Part shown: one piece after another, positions 7,700 through 16,464 of the stretch
Numbering within the stretch: the stretch's first letter is position 1
Layout: each line of letters starts with the position of its first letter
Assembly (NCBI GenBank): GCA_964642855.1
Contig: CAZXSK010000034.1
Span: 1-44,063 of the forward strand
DNA: 44,063 nucleotides
Source: CAZXSK01 sp964642855
GTDB taxonomy: Bacteria > Planctomycetota > Phycisphaerae > SM23-33
Direction of reading: 5' to 3'
Position numbers and translations under genes: made by a program
Notes under the pieces: generated by a model
The model's input: only the letters and a program-made list of their open reading frames with translations
Database searches by the model: none
What the model was told of the DNA's origin: nothing

Positions 7700-9454
7700 A
7701 TGAGTCGCAGAGAAGCCTTCGCGCTGGTCCTGATCGCTGCAGGAGTCGTCGCCTGCGTGACCTTGCTGGGAGAAGCCTACCGACGCGCCCAGCCGGAATT
7801 CTCCGTGCCCGTGATACCCGCCGACGCCGACAGCGACCCCAACAGGATCATCCGACTCCGATGGATGGGCCCGCCCAGCTTCGCAAGCGCCCAAGAGGGC
7901 GGATGGATCGAGTCTCGCCTGGAGAAGCGTTTCAATGTTCAGCTGGACCCGCTGTTCCTGGATAGCACCCAGTACGACAAGAAGAAGCCTCTCATTTTCG
8001 CCGGGGGGAACGTTCCCGACGTCTGCTGGATCAACGACCCCGACACGCTCCAGCGGGACGTCTACCACGGCTTCCTCGCTGAAGTGCCTTACGAACTGCT
8101 CCGCAGACATGCCCCCACGGCCGTGGCGATGGTCAATGAGTTCGCTCCCCACGCCTGGCTGTATGCCCGCTGGAAGGGCAGGAACTTCGGCCTGCCCACG
8201 CTGTACATCAATGGCATGTATCCCAGGCCCGGCGTGTGGCGGATGGACTGGCTGGAGAACGTGGGGATCTCCGAGGTCCCCCACACGCTCGAGGAAATGG
8301 AAGAGGCCCTTCGGAGGTTCCGCTACGACGACCCCGATCGCAACGGCCTGCAGGACACCTACGGAATGAGCGGGGATGTCAGCGAATGGTGGTGGTCGAC
8401 GTTCTCGGACATCTTCGGAGCATTCGGCGTTGCCCCGTTCGACTTCCAGTACGACTCCGAAGGCAACGTGGTCTGGGGAGGCATCACGCCGGAGGCGAAG
8501 CAAGCCCTCGCCCTGCTCAGACAATGGTACGAGCAGGAACTGATCGATCCGGAGTTCTACAGCGACTCGATGAAGGACGAGCAGTTGGTCAAGAAGTTCA
8601 AGAACGGCCGCATCGGATACATCAACTATCTCGCCGAGTTCAAACACTTTGACAGAAGCCAGCCCAATTCGCTGGTCCGGACGTTTGAGAAGATCGATCC
8701 CAACGCGAGTCTCGCCCCGGGCTGGTTCCCCGCCGGCCCGGACGGGCATCGCGGCGGAAGAGTCTGGAGTTCAGGAGGGAATATCCTCTGTTTCGGCAGA
8801 CAGGTTGCGGACCACCCCGAACGGGCTGTCCGGGCCTTGCAGATGCTTGAAACGCTCCTGCGCGAGCATTCGGAACAATTGCTGACTGCCCGCGCTGGGG
8901 ACCCCCATCGGCCGGCGGACGCCCCGATCCGCGGCTTCGAGGCCAAGGCGGGCAGACGGGGAACCCACTGGGACTGGAAAGACCCCAACGTCGGGCCCTC
9001 CTCGGGCAGGGAATGGATCCCGCCCTATGACCTGAGACATGCCACCATCCCAGACGCGCTGGACATGAACCAGGGGTTCTTTCATCTCTTCTCGCCCGGG
9101 CCTGAGGCATTGGACCGGGTAAAGGAAGCCGCTGCCGTAGCCTTCCGGAAGAAGTACCAGAAGCCCCAGTGGGCGATCATGGATGCCTTCGGCAAGCCCG
9201 ACGTGCTGCCCTCGTCAGGGCTTTACCTCGAAGATCTAAGGAACCTTCAGCTGACCGTCTACACACGGATCATCCGGGGCGACGTGGACCTCGACGCCTT
9301 CAATGCCTTCGTGGAGGAATGGAAAGCCCGCGGCGGCAGCCAGCTGCTTGCCGAAGCTCGCGAGATGGTCCGTGCCCAGCGAGAGATTTACAGGCAGCTG
9401 GATATCCGCAAGCCCCTCGACCCGGCGAAACTGCGAGGCTCCGATGGCCGTTGA
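7700..9454 (+). CDS. Extracellular solute-binding lipoprotein of a carbohydrate ABC importer
   Basis: 584 residues. The ATG at 7700 is preceded by GAGGAG. The reading frame continues upstream through the tRNA region but has no signal peptide or ribosome site there. The N-terminus is a lipoprotein-type signal (MSRREAF, hydrophobic core, VVAC with C19). The mature protein has the shape of the large LipO/YtcQ-type sugar-binding proteins that work with LplB/YtcP permeases: an early IRLRWMG strand, an Asn-Pro-Asp-rich binding region, DDPDRNGLQDTYGMSG, and late GWFPAGPDG and aromatic stretches. Its likely substrate is an oligosaccharide or sugar-acid oligomer; the sequence does not say which. It overlaps the first permease gene by 11 nt. 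No ATPase, regulator or glycoside hydrolase lies beside it. Confidence 0.88.
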   Translation: MSRREAFALVLIAAGVVACVTLLGEAYRRAQPEFSVPVIPADADSDPNRIIRLRWMGPPSFASAQEGGWIESRLEKRFNVQLDPLFLDSTQYDKKKPLIFAGGNVPDVCWINDPDTLQRDVYHGFLAEVPYELLRRHAPTAVAMVNEFAPHAWLYARWKGRNFGLPTLYINGMYPRPGVWRMDWLENVGISEVPHTLEEMEEALRRFRYDDPDRNGLQDTYGMSGDVSEWWWSTFSDIFGAFGVAPFDFQYDSEGNVVWGGITPEAKQALALLRQWYEQELIDPEFYSDSMKDEQLVKKFKNGRIGYINYLAEFKHFDRSQPNSLVRTFEKIDPNASLAPGWFPAGPDGHRGGRVWSSGGNILCFGRQVADHPERAVRALQMLETLLREHSEQLLTARAGDPHRPADAPIRGFEAKAGRRGTHWDWKDPNVGPSSGREWIPPYDLRHATIPDALDMNQGFFHLFSPGPEALDRVKEAAAVAFRKKYQKPQWAIMDAFGKPDVLPSSGLYLEDLRNLQLTVYTRIIRGDVDLDAFNAFVEEWKARGGSQLLAEAREMVRAQREIYRQLDIRKPLDPAKLRGSDGR

Positions 9455-10373
9455 GACCGAAGCGAAGCGACCTTCCCTCTGGAGGAGGTACGTCCGAAAC
9501 CGCCAGCTGCTGTTGATGATGGTCCCGGCGCTGGCGTTCTTTGTCGTGTTCCACTACGTGCCGATGTACGGCGCGATCATCGCATTCAAGGACTTCCGGA
9601 TCACCCAGGGCATCTTCGGGAGTAACTGGACCGGCTGGGACAACTTCGCCAAGCTCTTCAGCAGCGATGACTTCCCCCGCGCGCTGCGCAACACGGTGAT
9701 CATCAGCCTGCTGCGCCTGACGTTCGGCTTTTTCGCGCCGATCATACTGGCGCTTCTGCTCAACGAGGTCCGCATCGCCTGGTATAAGCGAACCGTCCAG
9801 ACGTTGACCTATCTACCTTACTTTCTGTCGTGGGTCATTCTCGGCGGGATCTTCAAAATGCTTTTCAGCAACTCGGGGCCCCTCAACGGGATCATCACCT
9901 CCCTCGGAGGCGACCCGGTAGACTTCCTCTCCTCCAACGGGTGGTTCATCTTCGTGCTGATCGCCACGGGCATCTGGCAGAGTGTTGGCTACGGGGCGGT
10001 GATCTACCTGGCTGCGCTGGCGGGCATCGACCCGCAACTCTACGAAGCCGCAATGATCGACGGCGCCGGCAGATGGAAGCAGACGCTGCACATCACCCTG
10101 CCCTGCCTGGTGCCCACAATCATCACGCTGTTCATCCTGAACGTGGGGCACATTCTCAACGCGGGATTCTATCAGATCTACAACATGTATAACCCGCTGG
10201 TGTATCAGTGGTCGGACATCATCGACACGTATGTCCTCCGACGGCTTACGACGATGGACTTCTCGCTGGCGACGGCCGCCGGGCTGTTCAAGTCAGTAGT
10301 CGGTCTGATGATGGTGGTACTCGTCAACTCGTTCGCCCGCCGGGCCAGTGGCGGCGAATACGGAATCTGGTGA
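9444..10373 (+). CDS. ABC importer permease, LplB-like
   Basis: 309 residues from the ATG at 9444, which lies inside the end of the solute-binding gene, with GAGG about 7 nt upstream. Six hydrophobic segments fit the MalF-type permease fold. The N-terminus (LLMMVPALAFFVVFHYVPMYGAIIAFKDF) and the cytoplasmic EAA loop EAAMIDGAGRWKQTLHITLP are characteristic of LplB-like permeases that pair with YtcP-like partners. The EAA loop docks on the ATPase. No ATPase gene is in the window, so a shared MsmX-like subunit encoded elsewhere is expected; that is known for several such importers and inferred here. Confidence 0.92.
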   Translation: MAVETEAKRPSLWRRYVRNRQLLLMMVPALAFFVVFHYVPMYGAIIAFKDFRITQGIFGSNWTGWDNFAKLFSSDDFPRALRNTVIISLLRLTFGFFAPIILALLLNEVRIAWYKRTVQTLTYLPYFLSWVILGGIFKMLFSNSGPLNGIITSLGGDPVDFLSSNGWFIFVLIATGIWQSVGYGAVIYLAALAGIDPQLYEAAMIDGAGRWKQTLHITLPCLVPTIITLFILNVGHILNAGFYQIYNMYNPLVYQWSDIIDTYVLRRLTTMDFSLATAAGLFKSVVGLMMVVLVNSFARRASGGEYGIW

Positions 10374-10386
10374 GGGAGCGCCGGAC

Positions 10387-11265
10387 ATGATCCAACGCAC
10401 GCGCGGCGAACGCATCTTCAACGTGGTCAATCTCCTGCTGCTGGGGGTCCTTGGCTTCCTGACGCTCTATCCGTTCCTATACACCCTGTCGATGTCGCTG
10501 AGCACCCAGTCCGAAGCTGCCCGGGAAGGTCTTCATCTGTTCCCCCGGGAGGTGACGTGGACGTCGTACGAGATGGTCTTCGAGAACCCGAATATCTGGG
10601 TGGGCTACGCCAATACCGTGTTCCGCACGATCCTGGGGACGGTTATGACGCTGCTGTTCACGTGCCTGGCTGCCTATCCGCTCTCTCGCAGGCAGATGCC
10701 CCACCGCGGGATGATCACGTTCTTCATCCTCTTTACGATGATCTTCACCGGCGGGCTCGTACCGGTCTTCCTGCTGATCCGAAGCATCGGCCTGTACAAC
10801 ACCAGACTGGTCTACATCCTTCCGCTGTTGCTCACCGCCTTCAACATCATCATCGTGAAGAACTTCTTCCAGTCGATCCCTGACAGCCTGCACGAGGCAG
10901 CTACCATCGACGGTGCCAGCGAGTGGCGGATTCTTTTCCAGGTATTCATTCCGCTGTCCAAACCCGTTCTCGCGACGATCGGGCTGTGGACGGCGGTGAT
11001 TCACTGGAACATGTGGTTTGACGCGATGCTCTACGTGGATGACAACTCCAAGCAGGTCATGCAGACCTTCCTCCAGCGGATTGTCATCGAGAACAACACC
11101 GACCTGATCGAAAAGGGCCTGGTCAATCCGGACGTGCGAACTTTCACGCCCGAGACGATCAAATCCGCTACCGTGGTCGTGACCATCCTGCCAATCCTGC
11201 TGCTCTATCCGTTCGTGCAGAGATACTTCGTGAAGGGAATCATCCTGGGGGCCGTGAAGGAGTGA
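10387..11265 (+). CDS. ABC importer permease, YtcP/MalG-like
   Basis: 292 residues from the ATG at 10387, with GAGGGAG about 9 nt before it and 13 nt after the previous stop. The N-terminus (IFNVVNLLLLGVLGFLTLYPFLYTLSMSLS) and the EAA loop EAATIDGASEWRILFQVFIP identify a MalG-type permease of the YtcP group. The C-terminus FVKGIILGAVKE is typical of this group. It completes the binding protein-permease-permease set. Its stop lies 30 bp from the stop of the convergent peptidase gene; only a weak 5-bp hairpin is seen between them. Confidence 0.92.
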   Translation: MIQRTRGERIFNVVNLLLLGVLGFLTLYPFLYTLSMSLSTQSEAAREGLHLFPREVTWTSYEMVFENPNIWVGYANTVFRTILGTVMTLLFTCLAAYPLSRRQMPHRGMITFFILFTMIFTGGLVPVFLLIRSIGLYNTRLVYILPLLLTAFNIIIVKNFFQSIPDSLHEAATIDGASEWRILFQVFIPLSKPVLATIGLWTAVIHWNMWFDAMLYVDDNSKQVMQTFLQRIVIENNTDLIEKGLVNPDVRTFTPETIKSATVVVTILPILLLYPFVQRYFVKGIILGAVKE

Positions 11266-11295
11266 TCCAACGCAGCTGGATGCGGGAAGCGAAGA

Positions 11296-14200
11296 CTACG
11301 TCAGCGGGATCAGATCAGCCGCCAACATGTCCAACACGTCCACGGTCGTATCGTTGATCTCGATCGGCAGGCGCCCCCGACCGGCCGCTACATCCGCCGG
11401 CATCCACGCCTGGTAAAACGGGACTGGGCTGTCGGGCTGGGCTGCTGCCGGCGTCGCGGCTTCGATACCTGGCCGAATCACCACGGGGCCTCCCTGCTGT
11501 GGACCCGCATCACGCACTATCCGGCGTGCCTGCAAGGCCGCACGATCCGACCCCAAGTCCAAGTGCCCGGCCGCAGACTGTCCTCGTCGAGCGATTCGGT
11601 CAGCGTCCGGCGGCCTTGGATCTGGCATCGTGGAAATCGGGGCGACTGGGGTCTGCTGGCTGGCGTAAGCAGCTGCTGCTGCATCCGCGTCGGCAAGGTC
11701 TACAGTTCCGTCTCCGAAGGCATCTCCCGTCGACCAGTCGGCGGAGGTCCTGCCAAGATTGGAGATGACCCGCGCTATCTCCAGGAAACTCACGTGCCCA
11801 TCGAGGTTCAGGTCGCCTGCCCTGGCGACCTGGACGACCACGTCGGCGGCTGTCTTCGCCTGACCGTCGTCGGCGATCAGTCGGAACGTGTACACGCCGT
11901 CGAGTTGATCGACGGTGGCGGTGGTGTCCTCGGCCGTCGCGTCGCCGAAGGACACACTGCCGGGCCCGTCGAGCAACTGCCATGTCGTGGCGACCTGCTG
12001 CACCAGCCCGTCATCGACCACGTGCCCGTCCAGCGACACCGGGTTGCCCGCCAAGCCACCGGAGTAAGACGCCGTCACCTCAGCGGCCGTGTTTCCGGAC
12101 GCGACGTCAAAGCTGACCGATACCTGCGCGGAGGCAGATGCCTCGCCGTCGGTCGCGGTCAGCACGAGCGTGTAATCTCCCGTTTGGCTGAAGCTCACGG
12201 CCGTATCAGCAGCAGCCGCGTCCTCGAAGGTCACCGTGCTGCCTGAAGGCTTGTTCAGCACCGACCAGCTCTGCGACAACTCCCCGCTGCCCAGACCGTC
12301 ATCGGTTACGGTCGCTTCCAGAAGAAGCATCGTGCCGAGAGTCGGCATGTTCACAGACGCACCGACCGGACTGTCGATGGTTACGGTCGGCGCAGCGTTG
12401 ACGATCGTGAAGGTCGCTGTGTACCGGTCCGCGACCGCCTCGCCAGACTGGCCGTCGTCGTCCTGATCCATAGCCTCGCCGCCGAGATCGAAAATATCCG
12501 GGCCGATCGTCAGTGAGTAGGCACCCAACTCGGACTGGGCGGCGAAGCTCACACGCAGCGTCTGACTGCCGTTCCATTCGTAGCCGGTGATCTGGCCGGA
12601 GAGATCGCTGCCTCCCGGGCCGGCGAAGGAAATCACATCGGTCGCGAGGTCGAAACTGGTGGTGTCCATCGCCTCGTCGAACGTGAACAGAACATAGGAC
12701 TGCATACCGCTGATGTTGCCGGAAGGCGAATGGTCCGTCACGGCCGGCCCGCCGTTGTCCACCATAACGGTCACGGCCGCGTTGTCCTCTCCTCCCCTGC
12801 CGTCGCCAACGGTGTAGGTGAACGTATCCTCACCGACGAACCCGCTTGGGGGAGTGTACTGCAGCGTACCGTCCAGGTTCCGCGAGAGGCTTCCGCTGCT
12901 GGGGTCGCTGTAACGGATCACCTTCAGCGGATCGCCGCCTGGGTCGGTATCATTGGCCACCAGGTCCATCGCGATCGACGTGTCGATGGCCGTCGTGAAC
13001 ACGTCGTCCACGCCGACGGGAACCGGGTCTCCGGAGTATCCCCCCCACAGATCGGGCCGCAGCGTCGGGTCGCCCTGCATGGTCATGCCGTAATACCAGT
13101 TCACGTCGGAGACGCTCGAGCCATCGGTGGAGGTCTCAGCGGCGTTGCGCTGCATCTCACGGGCGAAGGCCTGACCCAGCGTGTACCCCGCCGCCTGATC
13201 GTTGTAGAAACTGCTCGTCGAGAGCATGCTGCCCGTCTTGGTGGATCCGACGGCGTTGAGCAGGTAGTCGCCCGAGTACATGTACGTCGCGATGAGGTTG
13301 TTCGTAGCCGTGAACGTTGCGCTTGAGCAGTTCCACATGTTCAGGAAGCCCACGCGCGGATTGTGCTGGTAGATGTCGTGGTATTCAACCATGCCACCGC
13401 CCGTCCCATGCACCTGCTGGAACGTAACGTTCGCGTGGACCATTTCGAGCATGGTCTCGTAGTTGTCCGTCACGGTGGATATGTAGCTGTCGACCGTGGT
13501 CTCCGCGTCGTCGTTGATCGCGGTACGATCGGAATACAGCGAGCCGAGATTGGATACCCCCCAGCTCCAGTCGTCATCGGACCAGATCACAGCCCGGTCG
13601 GCGTAGTATAGATCGCCGGTTCGGTATCGATGCACGCGGTCGAAGTAGTCGTTGATCAGTTGCGTCTCGCTGCGTCCCGTCAGGCCGGTGATTCCCGAGG
13701 GCGTGATCCGCGAGACGTAGATTTCCGGGTCGACGTCTCCGCTACCGTGAAAGTGCTCGTCCGGTTCGGTATCGCTGAGAACATACTGTCCGTCGAGGTC
13801 CATGAAGTACAGATCGTGAATGAACGTCTCGCTGCTGCTGAAATCATTGTCGTTGGTGAACATCAGCGTCGGCAGGTCGCCGATCAGCAGCGCGCCCTCC
13901 AACCCGGCCGATGTGTGCCTGCTCTGCAACTGCGTTCGAAGGTCGAGAGCCGATCCCGTGAACTCCTGGACAGAAACGGTATATCCCTCGCCGGTCAAGT
14001 CGGCGACGTAGGTGTCGATCGAAGACTGGATTCCGGCAAGCAGGCCGTCCTCGACATAGACGTCCAGGACACCATTCCACGAAGTCGGCAGAGAGGCCGG
14101 GCTGATTTCATCTCCGGACGGTTCGTACGCCACGGTATCGTCACCGGTGTCGGGCAGCAGGACCGTCGCCTGCGCCGCAGGCCAGACAGAAGGCGCCCCT

Positions 14201-14310
14201 GAAAGTAGCAGTCTCGCCTCAAGCTGCTCGAGTCCGTGCAGCGCGCAGGCCAGTCGCCGTGGGTGCACACCGCCCGCGCCAGGAGATGTCTTACCGATGT
14301 GTTTCAGCAT
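11296..14310 (-). CDS. Secreted C25-like (gingipain-fold) peptidase with Ig-like repeats and dockerin-like end
   Basis: 1004 residues from the ATG at 14310; a GTG at 14319 is an alternative start. The N-terminus carries LEARLLLSG (residues 30-38), the planctomycete extracellular motif. Residues about 80-420 look like a C25/gingipain-type caspase fold: GALLIGDLP, a His in QQVHGTGGG (H301) and a Cys in LNMWNCSSA (C328) as candidate catalytic dyad, and MQGDPTLRPDLW near its end. Then come a cadherin-like/Big_9 domain (VANDTDPGGDPL to FTYTVGDG), an SbsA-type Ig domain and two PKD-like domains. Near residue 850 is a dockerin-like, calcium-binding segment (GDLNLDGHVSFLEIARVI). A Pro/Ala/Arg-rich tail follows. 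It likely acts outside the cytoplasm in protein breakdown or processing. The dyad assignment is by pattern, not structure. It converges on the ABC unit. Confidence 0.85.
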   Translation of the reverse strand: MLKHIGKTSPGAGGVHPRRLACALHGLEQLEARLLLSGAPSVWPAAQATVLLPDTGDDTVAYEPSGDEISPASLPTSWNGVLDVYVEDGLLAGIQSSIDTYVADLTGEGYTVSVQEFTGSALDLRTQLQSRHTSAGLEGALLIGDLPTLMFTNDNDFSSSETFIHDLYFMDLDGQYVLSDTEPDEHFHGSGDVDPEIYVSRITPSGITGLTGRSETQLINDYFDRVHRYRTGDLYYADRAVIWSDDDWSWGVSNLGSLYSDRTAINDDAETTVDSYISTVTDNYETMLEMVHANVTFQQVHGTGGGMVEYHDIYQHNPRVGFLNMWNCSSATFTATNNLIATYMYSGDYLLNAVGSTKTGSMLSTSSFYNDQAAGYTLGQAFAREMQRNAAETSTDGSSVSDVNWYYGMTMQGDPTLRPDLWGGYSGDPVPVGVDDVFTTAIDTSIAMDLVANDTDPGGDPLKVIRYSDPSSGSLSRNLDGTLQYTPPSGFVGEDTFTYTVGDGRGGEDNAAVTVMVDNGGPAVTDHSPSGNISGMQSYVLFTFDEAMDTTSFDLATDVISFAGPGGSDLSGQITGYEWNGSQTLRVSFAAQSELGAYSLTIGPDIFDLGGEAMDQDDDGQSGEAVADRYTATFTIVNAAPTVTIDSPVGASVNMPTLGTMLLLEATVTDDGLGSGELSQSWSVLNKPSGSTVTFEDAAAADTAVSFSQTGDYTLVLTATDGEASASAQVSVSFDVASGNTAAEVTASYSGGLAGNPVSLDGHVVDDGLVQQVATTWQLLDGPGSVSFGDATAEDTTATVDQLDGVYTFRLIADDGQAKTAADVVVQVARAGDLNLDGHVSFLEIARVISNLGRTSADWSTGDAFGDGTVDLADADAAAAAYASQQTPVAPISTMPDPRPPDADRIARRGQSAAGHLDLGSDRAALQARRIVRDAGPQQGGPVVIRPGIEAATPAAAQPDSPVPFYQAWMPADVAAGRGRLPIEINDTTVDVLDMLAADLIPLT

Positions 14311-14361
14311 AGCCCTCACTTAGCTCGACACGTGCCGGAATGAAACAACCGGCATTTTTAC

Positions 14362-14367
14362 ATTATA
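14362..14367 (-). promoter_or_regulatory. Possible -10 element of the C25-like peptidase gene
   Basis: A perfect TATAAT on the minus strand lies about 50 nt before the ATG at 14310, in an unusually AT-rich patch. No acceptable -35 was seen at 16-18 nt, so either an activator or a different sigma factor would be needed. Confidence 0.35.
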
Positions 14368-14442
14368 CAGCATTCCACGTAACGCGAGGCTTGATATCTC
14401 CCCACCCCCGACGGCAAATCCAGCCCGGGTCGTCTTGTCTTC

Positions 14443-14454
14443 GGTTACGTAACC
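14443..14454. promoter_or_regulatory. 12-bp perfect palindrome between divergent genes, possible operator
   Basis: GGTTACGTAACC is a perfect inverted repeat in the 259-bp gap between the divergent peptidase and peroxiredoxin genes. It lies about 115 nt before the peroxiredoxin ATG and about 75 nt upstream of the candidate -10 of the peptidase gene. It could bind a dimeric regulator. Only one copy was noticed and no regulator gene is adjacent. Confidence 0.3.
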
Positions 14455-14569
14455 AAAGCACTCTCATGCTCTTCCCGTGCGGGGAAGACGCTGCATCCAG
14501 CGATGCCGTCAGGGTACCCGCCACTGAGATCCTAGGATGATGTGAAGGAACGAAGACCGGGAGCCGCAC

Positions 14570-15334
14570 ATGGAACTACACAGGAAACACAAGTATCTCC
14601 TCGTCGCTGCCATCGTGGGGGCGATGCTGCTTGCCGGAGCCCTGCTGGCCACGAGTGGCTGCCAGTCGGACCGACCGCTGCAGGCCAAGCTCGATGCCCG
14701 ACGCGACGAGTTCCGGACCACCGCTCCTCCGCAACGTGTGAAGCGATTCGAACAGGGAATCGAAACGGTCCGGCAGACGGGAATCGAGGACCGGGCGAAG
14801 AATGTTGGCGACCGGGCGCCTGATTTCACCCTGACCCGTGCAGCGGGCGGAACCTTCCACCTGGCTGGCGCACTGCAGGATGGTCCGATCGTGCTGCTGT
14901 GGTACCGGGGCGGGTGGTGCCCGTACTGCAACACCCAGCTGCAGGCGATGCAGAAGGTTCTGCCGCAGATACGCCAAGCCGGCGGCCAGCTCGTGGCGAT
15001 CAGTCCGGAGCAGTCTTCCTTCGCCGGCCAGACGCGATCCAAACTGGACCTCGATTACGTCGTCCTCAGCGACCCCGGCAACCGGGTAGCAGGCAAGTAC
15101 GATATCGTGTACGCCCTACCCGGGGAGGTAGCGGGAGACTACGCCGACCTGGGGCTGGACCTGGAGAAGTACAATGGCGACACGTCCAACCAGCTTCCGC
15201 TGGCTGTGACGTACGTCATCGACACCGACGGCGTCATCCGGTACGCTTTCGTCGATGCAGACTACCGCAGACGCGCAGAACCTGCAGACGTAGTTCGAGC
15301 GATCCGGAAGATCCGGCGATCCGGGCGGAACTGA
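14570..15334 (+). CDS. Lipoprotein peroxiredoxin-like protein (AhpC/TSA, thioredoxin fold)
   Basis: 254 residues, with GGGAG 6 nt before the ATG. The N-terminus is a lipoprotein signal with box TSGC (C31), so the protein is probably anchored at the membrane facing the periplasm. The thioredoxin-fold domain starts with VGDRAPDFTLTRAAGG (from about residue 79) and contains WYRGGWCPYC (C117, C120). This CPxC arrangement is typical of the Prx-like AhpC/TSA subgroup that reduces peroxides or disulfides. Residues 33-75 form a charged helical linker. The C-terminus has the expected TYVIDTDGVIRYAFVDADYRRR strand. No thioredoxin partner gene is adjacent. Confidence 0.9.
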   Translation: MELHRKHKYLLVAAIVGAMLLAGALLATSGCQSDRPLQAKLDARRDEFRTTAPPQRVKRFEQGIETVRQTGIEDRAKNVGDRAPDFTLTRAAGGTFHLAGALQDGPIVLLWYRGGWCPYCNTQLQAMQKVLPQIRQAGGQLVAISPEQSSFAGQTRSKLDLDYVVLSDPGNRVAGKYDIVYALPGEVAGDYADLGLDLEKYNGDTSNQLPLAVTYVIDTDGVIRYAFVDADYRRRAEPADVVRAIRKIRRSGRN

Positions 15335-15469
15335 GACCTGACTTCGGCCAGCCCGTCGAGCCGACCTCCCTGTTCGAGTTCTAGAGAACCCGCCGCCTCG
15401 GTTCGCCACTGCCTCTGATGCCATGACGTCGCCCCGCGAAGTTTGTCTGCTGCGACCAAGGCCGGTAGT

Positions 15470-16354
15470 ATGGCGGACATGCGGGTTGCCGCCGGAACAT
15501 CCTGGCCGAGACGTCCCCTGCGGAGTGCCCGTCGCTTAGCGTTCACTCTTATCGAGCTGCTGATCGTCATCGCGATTCTTGCGCTGCTGGTGAGCATTCT
15601 CCTTCCATCGCTGGTCGCAGCGAAGGATTACTCCCGCCGCGTCGTCTGCCTGACCAACCAGAAAGCGCTGGGCACGGGGATCCAGATGTACGCCGGGCGA
15701 TATCGCGGCGGTCTGCCCGGGGCGGGGAATTACTGGCAGAAGCTTGCGCCCTTTCTGGACGTGTCCGCACTGCCTGCAGACATCCGCGACCAGACCCGCA
15801 GAACCATGCCCCAGATGCTGTTCTGCCCGTGCGACCCGGACCCGTTCCCCCAGCCGTACATGAACGCCCTTGGGAGCCTCGAGTGCACCAGCTACTGCGT
15901 GAACGGGGCAGACACCACCCGTGGCGCGGGCGGCGGAGCCACCATCGCACTGGGTCTGTTCGGAGGCCAAGGGAAACTGAGCGATCCTGCGATTGCCTCA
16001 GCGTGCATGTTGCTGACGGAGACCTGCAGCTTCGAGCGGATAGGCGATCTGGACCATCCAGCAGCCGTCGAGCAGTTCAGAAGGGCTGGGGCGATGGCCG
16101 AGCTCCCCGCCGCCCGGAGTCGATGGCATCATGAGGTGACGGCTGGCTTCTACCACGCCGGGAGGATCAACGTCCTGTACGTCGACGGCCACGGGGAGTC
16201 CCTCGAAGGATCGGCCGAAGGCCCAAGCTCCGGGAACGGTCGCCCGGCCGGGGTGGATCTGGACCCGGGCATGACGGCGTATCCGTCGCTGGAGTTGCCT
16301 TCAGCGGGCGATCAGCCGCAGTTCTGGGGGCCTCCGTATGACCGCACGGACTGA
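15470..16354 (+). CDS. Type IV prepilin-like (H-X9-DG) secreted or surface protein
   Basis: 294 residues from the ATG at 15470. A TTG at 15443 and an ATG at 15479 are other possible starts, and none has a strong ribosome site. A basic leader (RRPLRSARRLA) is followed by FTLIELLIVIAILALLVSILLPSL, the prepilin cleavage/methylation signature, with cleavage expected before F25 and the conserved Glu at E29. An Ala replaces the usual Gly before the cleavage site. The C-terminal part contains HAGRINVLYVDGHGES, the H-X9-DG motif of the large planctomycete pseudopilin family. Several Cys pairs (FCPCDPD, ECTSYC) suggest disulfides. Such proteins are thought to assemble through a type II/IV-like export machine; the function of this member is unknown. 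Its neighbours are a peroxiredoxin and a PEP-CTERM protein. Confidence 0.87.
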   Translation: MADMRVAAGTSWPRRPLRSARRLAFTLIELLIVIAILALLVSILLPSLVAAKDYSRRVVCLTNQKALGTGIQMYAGRYRGGLPGAGNYWQKLAPFLDVSALPADIRDQTRRTMPQMLFCPCDPDPFPQPYMNALGSLECTSYCVNGADTTRGAGGGATIALGLFGGQGKLSDPAIASACMLLTETCSFERIGDLDHPAAVEQFRRAGAMAELPAARSRWHHEVTAGFYHAGRINVLYVDGHGESLEGSAEGPSSGNGRPAGVDLDPGMTAYPSLELPSAGDQPQFWGPPYDRTD

Positions 16355-16464
16355 CCGGCCGCGCGCAGCTTGATTCAGGTCGGCCCATCGTGCAAGATGC
16401 TGCTCACCGTTATCCGTTGCATGCTCAGCAACGGGCTGCTTTGGTTCAGAGAGAGGAGACATAC

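Noticed and set aside
11265..11281. ATCCA/TGGAT hairpin between the convergent permease and peptidase genes
   Set aside because: A 5-bp stem with a 7-nt loop and no T run is too weak to call a terminator.
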